Shown piece by piece: positions 38,044-47,459 of a DNA stretch of 64,000 nt (the first letter of the stretch is position 1; every line of letters starts with the position of its first letter). The notes under the pieces are model-generated. The model made no database searches and was not told the DNA's origin. It was given only the letters and a program-made list of their open reading frames with translations. A program made the translations under genes and the position numbers. This stretch comes from an uncultured Bacteroidales bacterium (GTDB lineage: Bacteria > Bacteroidota > Bacteroidia > Bacteroidales > Paludibacteraceae): NCBI GenBank assembly GCA_937891975.1, contig CALAUA010000014.1, forward strand, positions 1 to 64,000, in the 5' to 3' direction.

Positions 38044-40773
38044 TCAAAGGGAAGACAAATAGTCTTGCAAACTAAAGTGCGTGTTCAACAATTTGAAATT
38101 CTCCTCCGTTATTGCAACCACTTGCACATTATTGGCTTGCAAGAATGGAAGGATAGTTGTATTCTTCTGCAAGAGGTTGATATACCACTCTGCCTCGTCC
38201 ATCTTCTCAAAGCCAGCAATCTGCAATGCGCTCGTGTTTGCCTCAAAAGTAGGCAACAACTTAAGATCGAAGTCCTTAATCATGAACTGCGAGAAATTGA
38301 ACAATGCCACCTCGTAGAGCAATTGGTTGGTCTTTTGCTCATCATTCTCAATAATCAACAACACCAACGAAGGCACATCACGATCTGCACTGAATTGCAC
38401 AGCCACCGAATCGCTTTGCTGTGTGAGCTCCGTTTGTGCAGCACGACGCTCTTGCAGCGATGCTAGTTCGCCCTTCTGACTCTCCGCACCTTGCCCCATA
38501 AGCGCTAGCATATCCTTCGCCATCGCAGACAATGCACTCTCTGGATAGAGGGCAACCATCTCTTGCAACTGAGCGATAAAAGCCGCTTGTCCGTCGGTTT
38601 TTGCCACAGCTATCGCGTTGAGGAACAAGAAACGTGGCATCAACGGCGAGAGAGGATAATTGGTTTCTGCGTAGGTTTTGTTGGTCTTGACAGTGGAGAA
38701 GTCGTTGTGGGTATATGCCTGATAGGTTTGCTCGTAGAGCGAGTCTTGCTCTTGCGCCATCAGGCGTAGGCGATTGAAATAATCGGGTTGGCTAACAATA
38801 AACGCCTCTTTGGTGTCAGGGAAGTCGGCTATGATAAGCTGACGGAATCGTTCTGCCCCAGGCATATCGTTGCTCTTCAAAGCAGTGAGGTACTGCATGT
38901 AATACAAGTCGATCAGCAGTTCGTGCTTAGGGAATCGTCTGCAGAAATCTTCAAACATCTCATCACTCAGTTGCTGGTCGCCCACCTTGTCACGGTAGAT
39001 ATACACCATATTATATAACGCGCGCGCGAGGAGCTCATTGGATTGAGCGATATCCTCCTCGGTCTTAGGTATTTGTTGGAGATAATATTCAGGTTTGTGC
39101 ATATCCGTTTCTAGAGGCGTAGTTTCGGTCGTATTGAGCGAATCGGTTGAAGTAGAATCGGTGAGTAGCATATCCTCATCCTCCATACCCATATCATCGT
39201 CGAAAATAGAGGCGGTAGTGGCTTTGCTGAGTCGTCGCCAGTTATCTTCCAACGCACGATTGCCCCATTGGGTGCGGAAGGTTTGCTTGCCTGAACGCAA
39301 GAGTTGCGGATTATAGAAATACCAATTTGCGCTACCTGCGCCTCCGCCCAACATATTGGCAGTATTGACACTACGAGGCCCCATATCATTCTCCGCCTCC
39401 CTCGCTGCTTGCGCAGCACGTTCAGCCTCCTGCTCCTCAGCCCGAATCAGTCGGGCAATGATAGAATCAACCACTACTCGCTGCTCTGCTTCGGAAAGTG
39501 TAGCTAAGTGCTGCAACGAGTCTTGCAGTTGCACCATGGAGTATTCAATCACCAGTTCATCGAGCGTTTCCGAACGTTGCTGAATACGCTCGTATTGGTC
39601 GTTGTCGGCAGATAATATTTGGGTAGCTTCTTTATAACAAGGGCTGGCCTTGATATAGTTGCGTTGTTCGTAATAGATATCTCCCGCAGTAATCAGCACT
39701 TGGGCTTTTGCCATTCCGCTTTGCGTGCTTTCTTCGATGGCTTTTTCGTAGTTTATTAAAGCCATAGCCGTGTCTGTTTGAGCGAGATAAATATCTCCTA
39801 TTGTACCATAAATCTGGTCAAGTTGGTCTTTGTTCTTGTCAAGCTTCACCATTTTGGTCAATAGTTTGATCCCCTCTTTTGGCGATTTCTCCAACTGTGC
39901 CAAGCGAAGACGTGCATTGAAGTCCATTTCGTTAGAGGGTTGCATTTTGAGGACTTTCTGGTAGGCATTACGTGCAGCTTCTCGTTCGCCATTCATCTGA
40001 TACAATTGTGCTAGCACATATTGAAAACGCGGTTTGTATCCTTTTCTCTTTTCGTTAGGGAGCGCAATCTTGACGTATGGGATAGCGTCCTTGTAGTGCT
40101 CTAGTTTCAGCAGCACATCCGCACTAGCAGCCGCATAGAGCGAAGCATGCTTTTGGCTCAGATTATCCACCTGCACTTTGTTGAGCATGTCCTCTGCCTC
40201 ATACAGCCACCCCATCTCGGCATAAGCACGCGCTACCCACAATTGGCAACGAGCCACCATATCCACATCATTGGAATAATGACGAATGATATAATTGAAC
40301 GTGCTGATACTGCCCAAGAAATCGCCTTTGTGAAACTCAGCCATCGCCAGTAACATCCATGCGTTGCCCATCTGGTTGTTGAATTCCTCTTGCTCCAACC
40401 ACGCCGCATATTTAGGATCACGGCGTTTCTTGTCATAATCCACTTTTGGGCGAGCTTTGATACTATGCAGCTTTATACACTTGCGACACTTCTCTATCGT
40501 ACGGTCCATCTGCGACTTAGATGCCTCTGCTGCTTCGTGATTGGATACGGGATAGAGGTTCAACACAGTAGAATAGTCATCCTCATTGGCATCGCGTATG
40601 GCTTGTTCGCCTTCGTTGAACGAGAGGTAGCCATTATAGTAGATATTGTATTTGGTTTTCATTTGATGAAAACTGCGTGTTGCCCACGTATTTTTTTGAG
40701 TAGAACATGCAGACATACCACCAACTAAGGTCAGCAGCAAGAACAAACGTATAGTATTCTTCATCTTTATCAT
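38044..40773 (-). CDS. TPR lipoprotein SprE/PorW-like, type IX secretion
   Basis: 909 residues. Lipoprotein signal ending G-M-S-A-C (Cys about 23), followed by Q-K-N-T-W-A-T-R-S-F-H-Q and K-Y-N-I-Y-Y-N-G-Y-L-S-F-N-E-G, the typical start of SprE/PorW, which the type IX secretion machine needs. Many TPR-like helical pairs follow (about 125-440), then an acidic low-complexity linker (about 520-570), more TPR-like repeats, and a C-terminal SPOR-like beta domain (about 840-900). Its ATG overlaps the tsaB stop (TAATG); a second ATG (40764) is possible. No other secretion core genes lie in the window. Confidence 0.85.
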   Translation of the reverse strand: MIKMKNTIRLFLLLTLVGGMSACSTQKNTWATRSFHQMKTKYNIYYNGYLSFNEGEQAIRDANEDDYSTVLNLYPVSNHEAAEASKSQMDRTIEKCRKCIKLHSIKARPKVDYDKKRRDPKYAAWLEQEEFNNQMGNAWMLLAMAEFHKGDFLGSISTFNYIIRHYSNDVDMVARCQLWVARAYAEMGWLYEAEDMLNKVQVDNLSQKHASLYAAASADVLLKLEHYKDAIPYVKIALPNEKRKGYKPRFQYVLAQLYQMNGEREAARNAYQKVLKMQPSNEMDFNARLRLAQLEKSPKEGIKLLTKMVKLDKNKDQLDQIYGTIGDIYLAQTDTAMALINYEKAIEESTQSGMAKAQVLITAGDIYYEQRNYIKASPCYKEATQILSADNDQYERIQQRSETLDELVIEYSMVQLQDSLQHLATLSEAEQRVVVDSIIARLIRAEEQEAERAAQAAREAENDMGPRSVNTANMLGGGAGSANWYFYNPQLLRSGKQTFRTQWGNRALEDNWRRLSKATTASIFDDDMGMEDEDMLLTDSTSTDSLNTTETTPLETDMHKPEYYLQQIPKTEEDIAQSNELLARALYNMVYIYRDKVGDQQLSDEMFEDFCRRFPKHELLIDLYYMQYLTALKSNDMPGAERFRQLIIADFPDTKEAFIVSQPDYFNRLRLMAQEQDSLYEQTYQAYTHNDFSTVKTNKTYAETNYPLSPLMPRFLFLNAIAVAKTDGQAAFIAQLQEMVALYPESALSAMAKDMLALMGQGAESQKGELASLQERRAAQTELTQQSDSVAVQFSADRDVPSLVLLIIENDEQKTNQLLYEVALFNFSQFMIKDFDLKLLPTFEANTSALQIAGFEKMDEAEWYINLLQKNTTILPFLQANNVQVVAITEENFKLLNTHFSLQDYLSSL

Positions 40774-41474
40774 TATTTCAATCCTTTAATATGACTAGGC
40801 GCAGGCACAAACTCCTTGAGGTAGAAGGGCTCGTAGTATGCCATTTGCTTTGCATCTAAAGCCCTCTCAAGGGCAGTATCTTCAGCCAATTGCCCCATAT
40901 ACTGCGCGTGAGGTACAATATTATCTACAAAATATGCATTCGGCGACAGAATCACCTGCTTGCACTTGTCTGCGCCATTGCCGAAGAAATATATCTGTTG
41001 CTCCGCAAGTGCAGGCGCAAATGTAGTTTGGTCCACCACTTTCGCTTGTATTGACGTCTCTTTCTTTAGGGTTGTAGGTTGGTACATGGCGGTATAAACC
41101 TCCATACGACGTGCATCCAGCATAGGGCATAGCAAGCAGTTGTCGCTGACAAGCGTTTGCGCAATCATAGTAGCACACAGCACTTGCAGCGTATCTAGTG
41201 GTATGAGTGGAACATCCAAACTATAGCATAATCCTTTGGCTAGCGACGCCCCTATGCGCAGTCCCGTATAGCTACCCGGTCCCTCCGACAAAGCTACTGC
41301 ATCAATATGCCACGATTGTTTGGCAGCTATAGCCAATAGTTGCTCTACGAACACAGGCAACTCACTCGCATGATTTGCCCCTGCTAGGTTCTCCTTGATT
41401 GCTACTGCTACACCATCTATGCAGATAGCTGCCGAGCAACATGAAGTAGATGTTTCAATACACAATATATTCAT
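40773..41474 (-). CDS. tsaB: tRNA threonylcarbamoyladenosine biosynthesis protein TsaB
   Basis: Partner of TsaD in making the t6A37 modification of ANN-decoding tRNAs. 233 residues, ASKHA fold. It starts M-N-I-L-C-I-E-T-S-T-S-C-C-S and contains E-G-P-G-S-Y-T-G-L-R-I-G (about 64-75), the diagnostic TsaB motif. It lies 19 bases after the MATE gene and is coupled to sprE downstream. Confidence 0.95.
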   Translation of the reverse strand: MNILCIETSTSCCSAAICIDGVAVAIKENLAGANHASELPVFVEQLLAIAAKQSWHIDAVALSEGPGSYTGLRIGASLAKGLCYSLDVPLIPLDTLQVLCATMIAQTLVSDNCLLCPMLDARRMEVYTAMYQPTTLKKETSIQAKVVDQTTFAPALAEQQIYFFGNGADKCKQVILSPNAYFVDNIVPHAQYMGQLAEDTALERALDAKQMAYYEPFYLKEFVPAPSHIKGLK

Positions 41475-41485
41475 CGCATTTAATC

Positions 41486-41506
41486 ACTAAACTCTAAACA
41501 CTAAAC
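41486..41506. repeat. heptamer array ACTAAAC x3 at the MATE-tsaB junction
   Basis: ACTAAAC, TCTAAAC, ACTAAAC. On the minus strand it encodes the last residues of the MATE protein (K-F-S-V) and its stop codon. Confidence 0.8.
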
Positions 41507-42852
41507 TTCCTCATATCCCGATTGAGTACAATCGCCGCAATAATCGCCGCCAAGGCATCGCAGATAGGCAGACTCCACCACACACCCCAAATAGGTGAAA
41601 CCGCTACAGTTTGAAACAACAACGGTAAGAGCAATATGCTGGGAATTAGCAAGAGTACCTGTCGTGTCAAACTGAGGAAAATTGCTTTTCCAGACATACC
41701 TATAGAGGTATAGAAGTTGCCCACCACCATTGGGAATCCTACCATCACCATGGTACACAGCATCACTCGGGCTGGCGCAATAGACTGGGCTATCAGCAGT
41801 TCGTCGTGGGTAAACAAGCGAATGAATCCTTCGGGCCAAATCAAACCAAACAACCACAACATACCCATCACGCAAGTGGCACACATGGCTGTCAGTTTCA
41901 GCGCACGAATCATGCGGTCGTAGAGTTTTGCACCATAGTTATAGCCTACAATCGGTTGCATACCCTGGTTGAGTCCCATCACAATCATCGAGAAGAAGAA
42001 CATAAAGCGATTGGTTATGCCAAACGTAGCAATCGCCATATCGCCACCATAACGCTTCAGTTGGTTGTTGAGCACAATCACCACAAAACAAGCTGCCAAG
42101 TGCATCAGGAATGGCGCAGTACCTATACCCAGCGCACGCATGGTGATGTCGCGTTTCAATCGCCATATGCCACGGTGGAAATAAATCACTTCCTTAGGAT
42201 TGAGGAAGACAACCATTTGTCCCACTACTGCTATCGCTTGCGAGAGTACAGTAGCTAAGGCTGCTCCTCGTACACCCATGTCCAAAGCAAAAATGAAAAT
42301 AGGGTCAAGAATGATATTTGCTACCACTGCTACAATCGTAGAGAACATAGCCACTTTGGGGTGTCCTATTGACCGCAGCATGCTGTTGAGTCCGTAGTAG
42401 ATATGCGTCAATATATTTGCCCAGAGGATTATTTCCATATAATCGCGTGCGTAGGAGATGGTCACGTCGCTCGCACCGAAAGCATACAGAATTGGGTCGA
42501 GCCAATACAATCCCACCACCATCACCAATGCACCCAATAGCACATTCAGCAGTATCACATTCGCCAGTACATCATTGGCAGAGCGGTAGTCTTTTTCACC
42601 CAACTTGATGGCTACTAGCGAACTGGCGCCCACGCCTACCAAACTGCCGAAAGCAGCGCAGATATCCATAAAGGGTTTGGCCACAGTCAAGCCCGACAAC
42701 GCCATCGCTCCCACGCCATGCCCGATGAAGATAGAGTCCACCATGTTGTATAGCGAAGTCGCCGTCATCGCTATGATGCCGGGCAACGCATACTTCATGA
42801 GCAAACTGCGTACGGACTGAGTGCCTAACTCTGTTATCTTAGGTGCTGACAT
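41494..42852 (-). CDS. MATE-family multidrug efflux protein
   Basis: Sodium- or proton-driven exporter of drugs or metabolites in the inner membrane. 452 residues, twelve membrane helices in two pseudo-symmetric halves. The first-half motif M-x-D-S-I-F-I-G-H-G-V-G-A-x-A-L and the N-x-x-L-D-P-I-F-I-F-A-L segment are typical. The 5' end is overlapped by mrp (19 bases). The C-terminal residues and stop derive from a heptamer repeat. Substrate cannot be predicted. Confidence 0.92.
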   Translation of the reverse strand: MSAPKITELGTQSVRSLLMKYALPGIIAMTATSLYNMVDSIFIGHGVGAMALSGLTVAKPFMDICAAFGSLVGVGASSLVAIKLGEKDYRSANDVLANVILLNVLLGALVMVVGLYWLDPILYAFGASDVTISYARDYMEIILWANILTHIYYGLNSMLRSIGHPKVAMFSTIVAVVANIILDPIFIFALDMGVRGAALATVLSQAIAVVGQMVVFLNPKEVIYFHRGIWRLKRDITMRALGIGTAPFLMHLAACFVVIVLNNQLKRYGGDMAIATFGITNRFMFFFSMIVMGLNQGMQPIVGYNYGAKLYDRMIRALKLTAMCATCVMGMLWLFGLIWPEGFIRLFTHDELLIAQSIAPARVMLCTMVMVGFPMVVGNFYTSIGMSGKAIFLSLTRQVLLLIPSILLLPLLFQTVAVSPIWGVWWSLPICDALAAIIAAIVLNRDMRKFSV

Positions 42853-43874
42853 ATATCTTCAAACATTTGTGCCGCAGGGTGTCCATCTTGCAATGCGATA
42901 GGCATACCCTCATCACCGCCTTCACGGATTGACTGTACTAGCGGAATCTGTCCTAGCAGCGGGATATTCAGTTCTTCTGCTAATTGCTTGCCGCCATCTT
43001 TGCCAAAGATGTAATAGCGATTATTCGGCAATTCCGCAGGCGTAAACCATGCCATATTCTCTATCAACCCCAACACGGGCACATTGATTTTCTCATTCAT
43101 AAACATATCCACGCCCTTGCGTGCATCCACCAATGCCACAGGTTGTGGTGTGGTCACTACGATAGCACCTGTCAAATGCAGATGCTGTACCATGGTCAAG
43201 TGGATATCGCTCGTTCCTGGTGGCAAATCAATGAGGAAGTAATCCAATTCGCCCCAATTGGCATCTTGAATCAGTTGTTTGATAGCATTGCTCGCCATTC
43301 CACCACGCCATACCACTGCTTGCTGCGGATCAACAAAGAAACCTATCGACAACATCTTTACCCCATACTGCTCAATCGGCTCTATCAGATTACGACCGTT
43401 CACGGGCGTCGAAACAGGGCGACAACCTTCAGTATGGAACATCTTAGGTACCGATGGCCCGTGAATATCTGCATCTAGCAAACCCACTCTATAGCCCATC
43501 TTCGCCAACGCAATTGCTAAGTTGGCGGCTACTGTCGATTTACCTACACCACCCTTGCCCGAGTGAATAGCTATCACTTGTGCAGCACGCAAATTCTCCA
43601 CCGAGTCTGACTTGGGTGCCATATTCTGCTTCACAAACTTCGTATGGATATGCACCGCCGCATTCTCATCCACATACGTGTGAATAGCCGCCTCTGCCGC
43701 CTTCACTACCGACTTGCGAAATGGATCATTGTCCTTCTCAAAAATCAACGAGAACGATACCTCCATGCCCGAAATGCGGATATCATCTTCCAGCATTCCG
43801 CCCTCTATCAAGTTCTTACCCGTGCCAGGGTAACGAACATGCTGCAATGCATCAATTATTTGTTGGGGATACAT
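42834..43874 (-). CDS. Mrp/ApbC-family iron-sulfur carrier ATPase
   Basis: P-loop ATPase thought to carry iron-sulfur clusters in the cytosol. 346 residues: an N-terminal MIP18/DUF59 domain (about 1-85) and a MinD-type domain with the deviant Walker A G-K-G-G-V-G-K-S-T (about 107-115) and L-L-D-A-D-I-H-G-P-S. The usual C-terminal CxxC is absent: E-N-M-A-W-F is followed by T-P-A-E rather than C-P-x-C, so cluster binding may differ. It overlaps MATE (19 bases) and trmB (23 bases). Confidence 0.92.
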   Translation of the reverse strand: MYPQQIIDALQHVRYPGTGKNLIEGGMLEDDIRISGMEVSFSLIFEKDNDPFRKSVVKAAEAAIHTYVDENAAVHIHTKFVKQNMAPKSDSVENLRAAQVIAIHSGKGGVGKSTVAANLAIALAKMGYRVGLLDADIHGPSVPKMFHTEGCRPVSTPVNGRNLIEPIEQYGVKMLSIGFFVDPQQAVVWRGGMASNAIKQLIQDANWGELDYFLIDLPPGTSDIHLTMVQHLHLTGAIVVTTPQPVALVDARKGVDMFMNEKINVPVLGLIENMAWFTPAELPNNRYYIFGKDGGKQLAEELNIPLLGQIPLVQSIREGGDEGMPIALQDGHPAAQMFEDICQHLR

Positions 43875-44640
43875 AATTTCTTCCGTATGAACGATAACTA
43901 TCTTTTTCTATTTCTATTTCTGGCTCCGTGAGTGACGGATTAGCAGGTAATTGCCAACGCAAATACTTGATTGTCAACCCCCTATCCAACCACTGATGCT
44001 CATAATGCGTCTGCAACGCTTTCGCCTCCTCAACACCCGATTCCCGATTCCCGACTTCCGATTCCTGACTATCGCCATATAAATCAGCCGTGTCCACCAG
44101 TAGCGGATATTTATTCTCCTTCACCATTGCTTGCGTATAGGTATAGAGGAACGGACTGTCTGTCTTCAAGTGGATCAAACCATTCTCTTGCAGCAACTCC
44201 GCATAACGTTGCATAAAATAGGTCGAAGTCAGTCGTTTAGTCGCTTTCTTCATTTGCGGGTCAGGGAAAGTAATCCAAATCTCAGCCACCTCGTTGGGCG
44301 CAAAGAAATGGGTCAGCATCTCTATGTTCGTGCGCAGAAATGCCACATTCTTCATCCCTGCCAACTCCGCTTGCTTGGCGCCTGCCCACATACGTGCACC
44401 TTTGATATCTATACCGATGTAATTCTTGTCGGGATAACGAGCAGCCAAACCTACGGTGTATTCTCCACGTCCACAACCGAGTTCCAATACAATCGGATTG
44501 TCATTATGGAAATACTCCTCGTGCCATTTGCCACGCATCGCAACCACAGGATTTCCCTCCAATGTCTCACGTGCTCCACATTGAAACACATTGTGGAAGG
44601 TCTCCATCTCCGCAAATTTCTTCAGTTTATTTTTTCCCAT
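43852..44640 (-). CDS. trmB: tRNA (guanine-N7-)-methyltransferase
   Basis: Methylates G46 of tRNA. 262 residues. S-adenosylmethionine site L-E-L-G-C-G-R-G-E-Y (about 52-61) and the catalytic I-T-F-P-D-P-Q-M-K-K segment (about 123-132) are intact, as is T-H-Y-E-H-Q-W-L-D-R-G near the end. Residues about 191-203 are an insertion encoded by a 7-bp CGATTCC array (44038-44065), where relatives have a short loop. The ATG immediately follows the gldH stop (TAAATG) within another repeat. Confidence 0.95.
   Translation of the reverse strand: MGKNKLKKFAEMETFHNVFQCGARETLEGNPVVAMRGKWHEEYFHNDNPIVLELGCGRGEYTVGLAARYPDKNYIGIDIKGARMWAGAKQAELAGMKNVAFLRTNIEMLTHFFAPNEVAEIWITFPDPQMKKATKRLTSTYFMQRYAELLQENGLIHLKTDSPFLYTYTQAMVKENKYPLLVDTADLYGDSQESEVGNRESGVEEAKALQTHYEHQWLDRGLTIKYLRWQLPANPSLTEPEIEIEKDSYRSYGRNYVSPTNN
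44038..44065. repeat. heptamer array CGATTCC x4 inside trmB
   Basis: Units CGATTCC, CGATTCC, CGACTTC, CGATTCC, then decayed TGACTAT. It adds a Glu/Ser/Gly-rich insert to TrmB without breaking the frame. Confidence 0.85.
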
Positions 44641-44661
44641 TTAATTCTCAATTCTTAACAC
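44641..44661. repeat. heptamer-like array at the gldH-trmB junction
   Basis: TTAATTC, TCAATTC, TTAACAC. On the minus strand it reads AAGAATTGAGAATTA and supplies the last codons and stop of gldH, abutting the trmB ATG. It resembles the gpmI-ychF junction. Confidence 0.55.
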
Positions 44662-45099
44662 ACTAACTCCTACATCCGTTATTCCTCTCAATATATCCTC
44701 GCGCATACCTTGTTGTATAGTCACTTCATATTCACCTTCGGATAGCGTAATATGCTCTAAATACAGCAGAGGTAACTCGTATATTTTCATTCCTGAGCCA
44801 TACCACTCTCCCCGTTCATTTGCCATGAAACTCTCAATAGTATCGCAACGTAACACCATAGAATCCTTCTTCACATTCACAAATAGCCATAGATTTTGAT
44901 AAGGATATCTATCTGTGTGGCGCACTGTAACTTGCATCTGATAATCTCCCATTGTATCTGTGATATTCGGAGAGAATACCATCACCGAATCTGCAGACCA
45001 TCCTTGAGCAGGGAGCGATTGAAATTCGGAGAAAACAACCCCTTGCTGACAAGCTATCAACAGCCCACTAATCAGCGCGAGAAGAATTACCTTTTTCAT
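44641..45099 (-). CDS. gldH: GldH-like gliding-motility-family lipoprotein
   Basis: 152 residues from MKKVILLALISGLL. A lipoprotein signal ends L-L-I-A-C (Cys about 17). The mature part has the family's V-F-S-E-F-x-S-L, W-x-x-D-S-V-M-V-F, V-T-V-R-H-T-D-x-Y-P-Y-Q-N-L-W-L-F-V segments. GldH occurs widely in non-gliding Bacteroidales, usually beside PSP1 and holB as here. Its 5' end overlaps the PSP1 gene by 32 bases. Role in this organism unknown. Confidence 0.8.
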   Translation of the reverse strand: MKKVILLALISGLLIACQQGVVFSEFQSLPAQGWSADSVMVFSPNITDTMGDYQMQVTVRHTDRYPYQNLWLFVNVKKDSMVLRCDTIESFMANERGEWYGSGMKIYELPLLYLEHITLSEGEYEVTIQQGMREDILRGITDVGVSVLRIEN

Positions 45100-46243
45100 G
45101 ATTTCTGCGATTATTGTTGCGATGATCATTGTTTCTTCCTCCACGATGACCACCATTGTTTTTATTTTTTTTCTTATCAAAACGCGTTAAATCATCTTGT
45201 CCAACCACATTCTGATAATCTGTTTCCATAATCACTACTGCCGACTGCTTGCCCCCTAAATTCAATGGCTTTTCCCCTCTGCGATTCATTTCTATTATCT
45301 CATGCGCTTTGGCAGGAGTAATTGTTTCTAGATTAGCAGGACGATGCGAATCGGTAGAATATGTCACTTCGCCTTTTAGGGGGTCAGAAGAGAAGAAGTA
45401 ATAGGTAGCATCTTTTGTTTCCAACGGAATATTGCGTGAAGGTAATTTCTTTATCGCCTCTTCATATACTGGCACTTCGTAGTTTAAGCAGCACTTCAAT
45501 TTCGCGCACTGACCTGCCAATTTCTGCGGATTCAACGAGATGTTTTGAATGCGTGCGGCATTGGTGCCAACAGAGGAGAATTGCGTCATCCACGTGGAGC
45601 AGCAAAGTTCTCTACCACAAGGTCCTGTACCTCCAATACGACCTGCCTCTTGACGTGCACCAATCTGCTTCATTTCAATACGAATACGGAAGGTTTCAGC
45701 ATACACCTTAATCAACTGGCGGAAATCCACACGACCATCAGCTATATAATAAAATATCGCTTTCGAACCATCGCCTTGATACTCCACATCACCAATCTTC
45801 ATCTCCAAACCTAGCGACTTTGCCAACTGACGCGCTTTGATCATGGTCTCTTGTTCTTTCGCGTGGGCTTCTTCAGCACGAGTCAAATCCTCTGTGGTAG
45901 CCAATCGCAGTACGCTACGGATTTCATAACGCTCAGTGTTGATTCGGTTCTTTTTCATTTGTAGTGGCACTAACTTGCCAATCAGTGTCACTTCGCCCAA
46001 ATCTGTACCTGGGTTTGCCTCCACTACAACTGACACACCTTTCTCCAAAGGTAATTTGTTCGAATTATGATAGTATGCTTTGCGAGTATTTTTAAATTGT
46101 ACCTCTACCAGATCCTCTTCATCTCCTGTGTGAGGCACATCGCTTAGCCAATCCACCACAGGCAACATATGTCTAGGGTTATGATTGACCGCTTTCTTTG
46201 TGATTCTGCACGAACCATTCTCTATAATAAAATCTTCTTTCAT
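45068..46243 (-). CDS. PSP1-domain protein (RicT/YaaT-like)
   Basis: 391 residues. Central PSP1 domain (about 60-265) with R-L-A-T-x-E-D, R-I-E-M-K-Q-I-G-A-R-Q-E-A-x-x-I-G-G-x-G-P-C-G-R-E-L-C-C and the cysteines of A-K-L-K-C-C-L-N-Y-E. In Bacillus the homologue RicT binds iron-sulfur clusters in an RNA-processing complex; the conserved cysteines hint at a similar chemistry. The C-terminus is a disordered Asn/Arg/Gly/His-rich tail (about 340-391), perhaps RNA-binding. It lies 19 bases after holB. Confidence 0.88.
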   Translation of the reverse strand: MKEDFIIENGSCRITKKAVNHNPRHMLPVVDWLSDVPHTGDEEDLVEVQFKNTRKAYYHNSNKLPLEKGVSVVVEANPGTDLGEVTLIGKLVPLQMKKNRINTERYEIRSVLRLATTEDLTRAEEAHAKEQETMIKARQLAKSLGLEMKIGDVEYQGDGSKAIFYYIADGRVDFRQLIKVYAETFRIRIEMKQIGARQEAGRIGGTGPCGRELCCSTWMTQFSSVGTNAARIQNISLNPQKLAGQCAKLKCCLNYEVPVYEEAIKKLPSRNIPLETKDATYYFFSSDPLKGEVTYSTDSHRPANLETITPAKAHEIIEMNRRGEKPLNLGGKQSAVVIMETDYQNVVGQDDLTRFDKKKNKNNGGHRGGRNNDHRNNNRRNHEKGNSSRAD

Positions 46244-46262
46244 ATATTCATTAATCAGTAAA

Positions 46263-47408
46263 CTATTTCACTAAAACAATCATCTGCAAGCAAAGATCGA
46301 AAAATATAATCTTCGCATTGCCATTTTGCCCTATTTGTTGTTCCGCCTTTCCAAATTCTTCCATCATCTTTTCTACATTTCCTTCGTGGATAAAAGGCGC
46401 AAACCGAGTAGAGAATCCTTTCTCTTTTTCAGTCTGATAATTCATCTCGCTACAACCGAAATTGTATATATAATTCTCTCGAAGTTGCCGTTGAGCATAT
46501 TGCAAAAATGCTTTTTGTTTTTCTCTTCCCACTTTGCTATCTGCCATTTCCATGCTCCATTGGCGTAGTTTCAATAGGGCACTATAATCTTTTTTCTGTC
46601 CCACTAACCACGCGTTGCGCATCAATGCCACAAAGTCATCAAAATAAGTTTGATTATCTTCATTTTCGCTCATCACACGTAGTGCCGACAAATAACTACC
46701 ATTCGCCATATGTGCTATATTCATCGACTCCTCTTCTCCCAACCATGAGTATTCCCCACGCAATGCAACCGCTATGGTATCTTTTGACAAACGAGGAACA
46801 CGCACCTCTTGCACACGCGACAGTACCGTACTCAGTAGTTGCTCTGGATGTTCACTCACCAGCAAAAACAACGTTTTAGTTGGTGGCTCTTCCAATAGTT
46901 TCAATAGCTTGTTCGCGCAGGTGGTATTCATTTTCTCTGGCTGCCATATTATCATCACCTTGTAGCCATCACCAAAACTCTTGAGCGACAACTTACGCAG
47001 AATTTCACTACTCTCTTTCTCGTATATCATTCCCTGCTTCGTTTCCACACCCATTCTACGATACCAATCATCTAAATCAAAATAATGCTCCTCTAATATC
47101 AAGCTCCTAAATTTATCCACAAAATCATCACACACGTCGCCGTCTTCACCTTTTACTATCGGAAATGCAAAATGCAAATCAGGATGTTGCAATTTCTGAT
47201 ATTGCAAGCAACTTGGGCACACACCACATGAATCACTCTCGCTTTTATTTGGACAAGCCAAGTATTGTGCATACGCAAGTGCCAAAGACAATTTCCCCAC
47301 ACCTGATATGCCCGTAAACAATTGTGCATGAGCAATACGTCCATCACGTACTGCTTGACACAACTGTCGTTTTACTTCTTCTTGCCCTACAATTTCACAA
47401 AATCGCAT
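46263..47408 (-). CDS. holB: DNA polymerase III subunit delta prime
   Basis: Clamp-loader subunit, 381 residues. AAA+ fold with the degenerate P-loop T-G-I-S-G-V-G-K-L-S-L-A-L-A (about 33-46) and a four-cysteine zinc module (C-P, then C-G-V-C-P-S-C, about 52-67). The sensor-type segment L-L-K-L-L-E-E-P-P is present. It has its own promoter and starts the operon holB-PSP1-gldH-trmB-mrp-MATE-tsaB-sprE, eight genes in tight succession. Confidence 0.93.
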   Translation of the reverse strand: MRFCEIVGQEEVKRQLCQAVRDGRIAHAQLFTGISGVGKLSLALAYAQYLACPNKSESDSCGVCPSCLQYQKLQHPDLHFAFPIVKGEDGDVCDDFVDKFRSLILEEHYFDLDDWYRRMGVETKQGMIYEKESSEILRKLSLKSFGDGYKVMIIWQPEKMNTTCANKLLKLLEEPPTKTLFLLVSEHPEQLLSTVLSRVQEVRVPRLSKDTIAVALRGEYSWLGEEESMNIAHMANGSYLSALRVMSENEDNQTYFDDFVALMRNAWLVGQKKDYSALLKLRQWSMEMADSKVGREKQKAFLQYAQRQLRENYIYNFGCSEMNYQTEKEKGFSTRFAPFIHEGNVEKMMEEFGKAEQQIGQNGNAKIIFFDLCLQMIVLVK

Positions 47409-47427
47409 AGTTACACAAATTAGTGTA

Positions 47428-47459
47428 CAAAGGTACTACAAAAAATGCAAATACGCAAG
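47428..47459 (-). promoter_or_regulatory. promoter of the holB operon
   Basis: Minus-strand -7 TACCTTTG (47435 to 47428); a CTTG at 47459-47456 is a near-match -33, spacer 20 bases. It lies about 20 bases before the ATG, so the leader is very short. Confidence 0.78.

Noticed and set aside
43971..44658. plus-strand frames opposite trmB
   Set aside because: Shadows of trmB; no similarity to any family.
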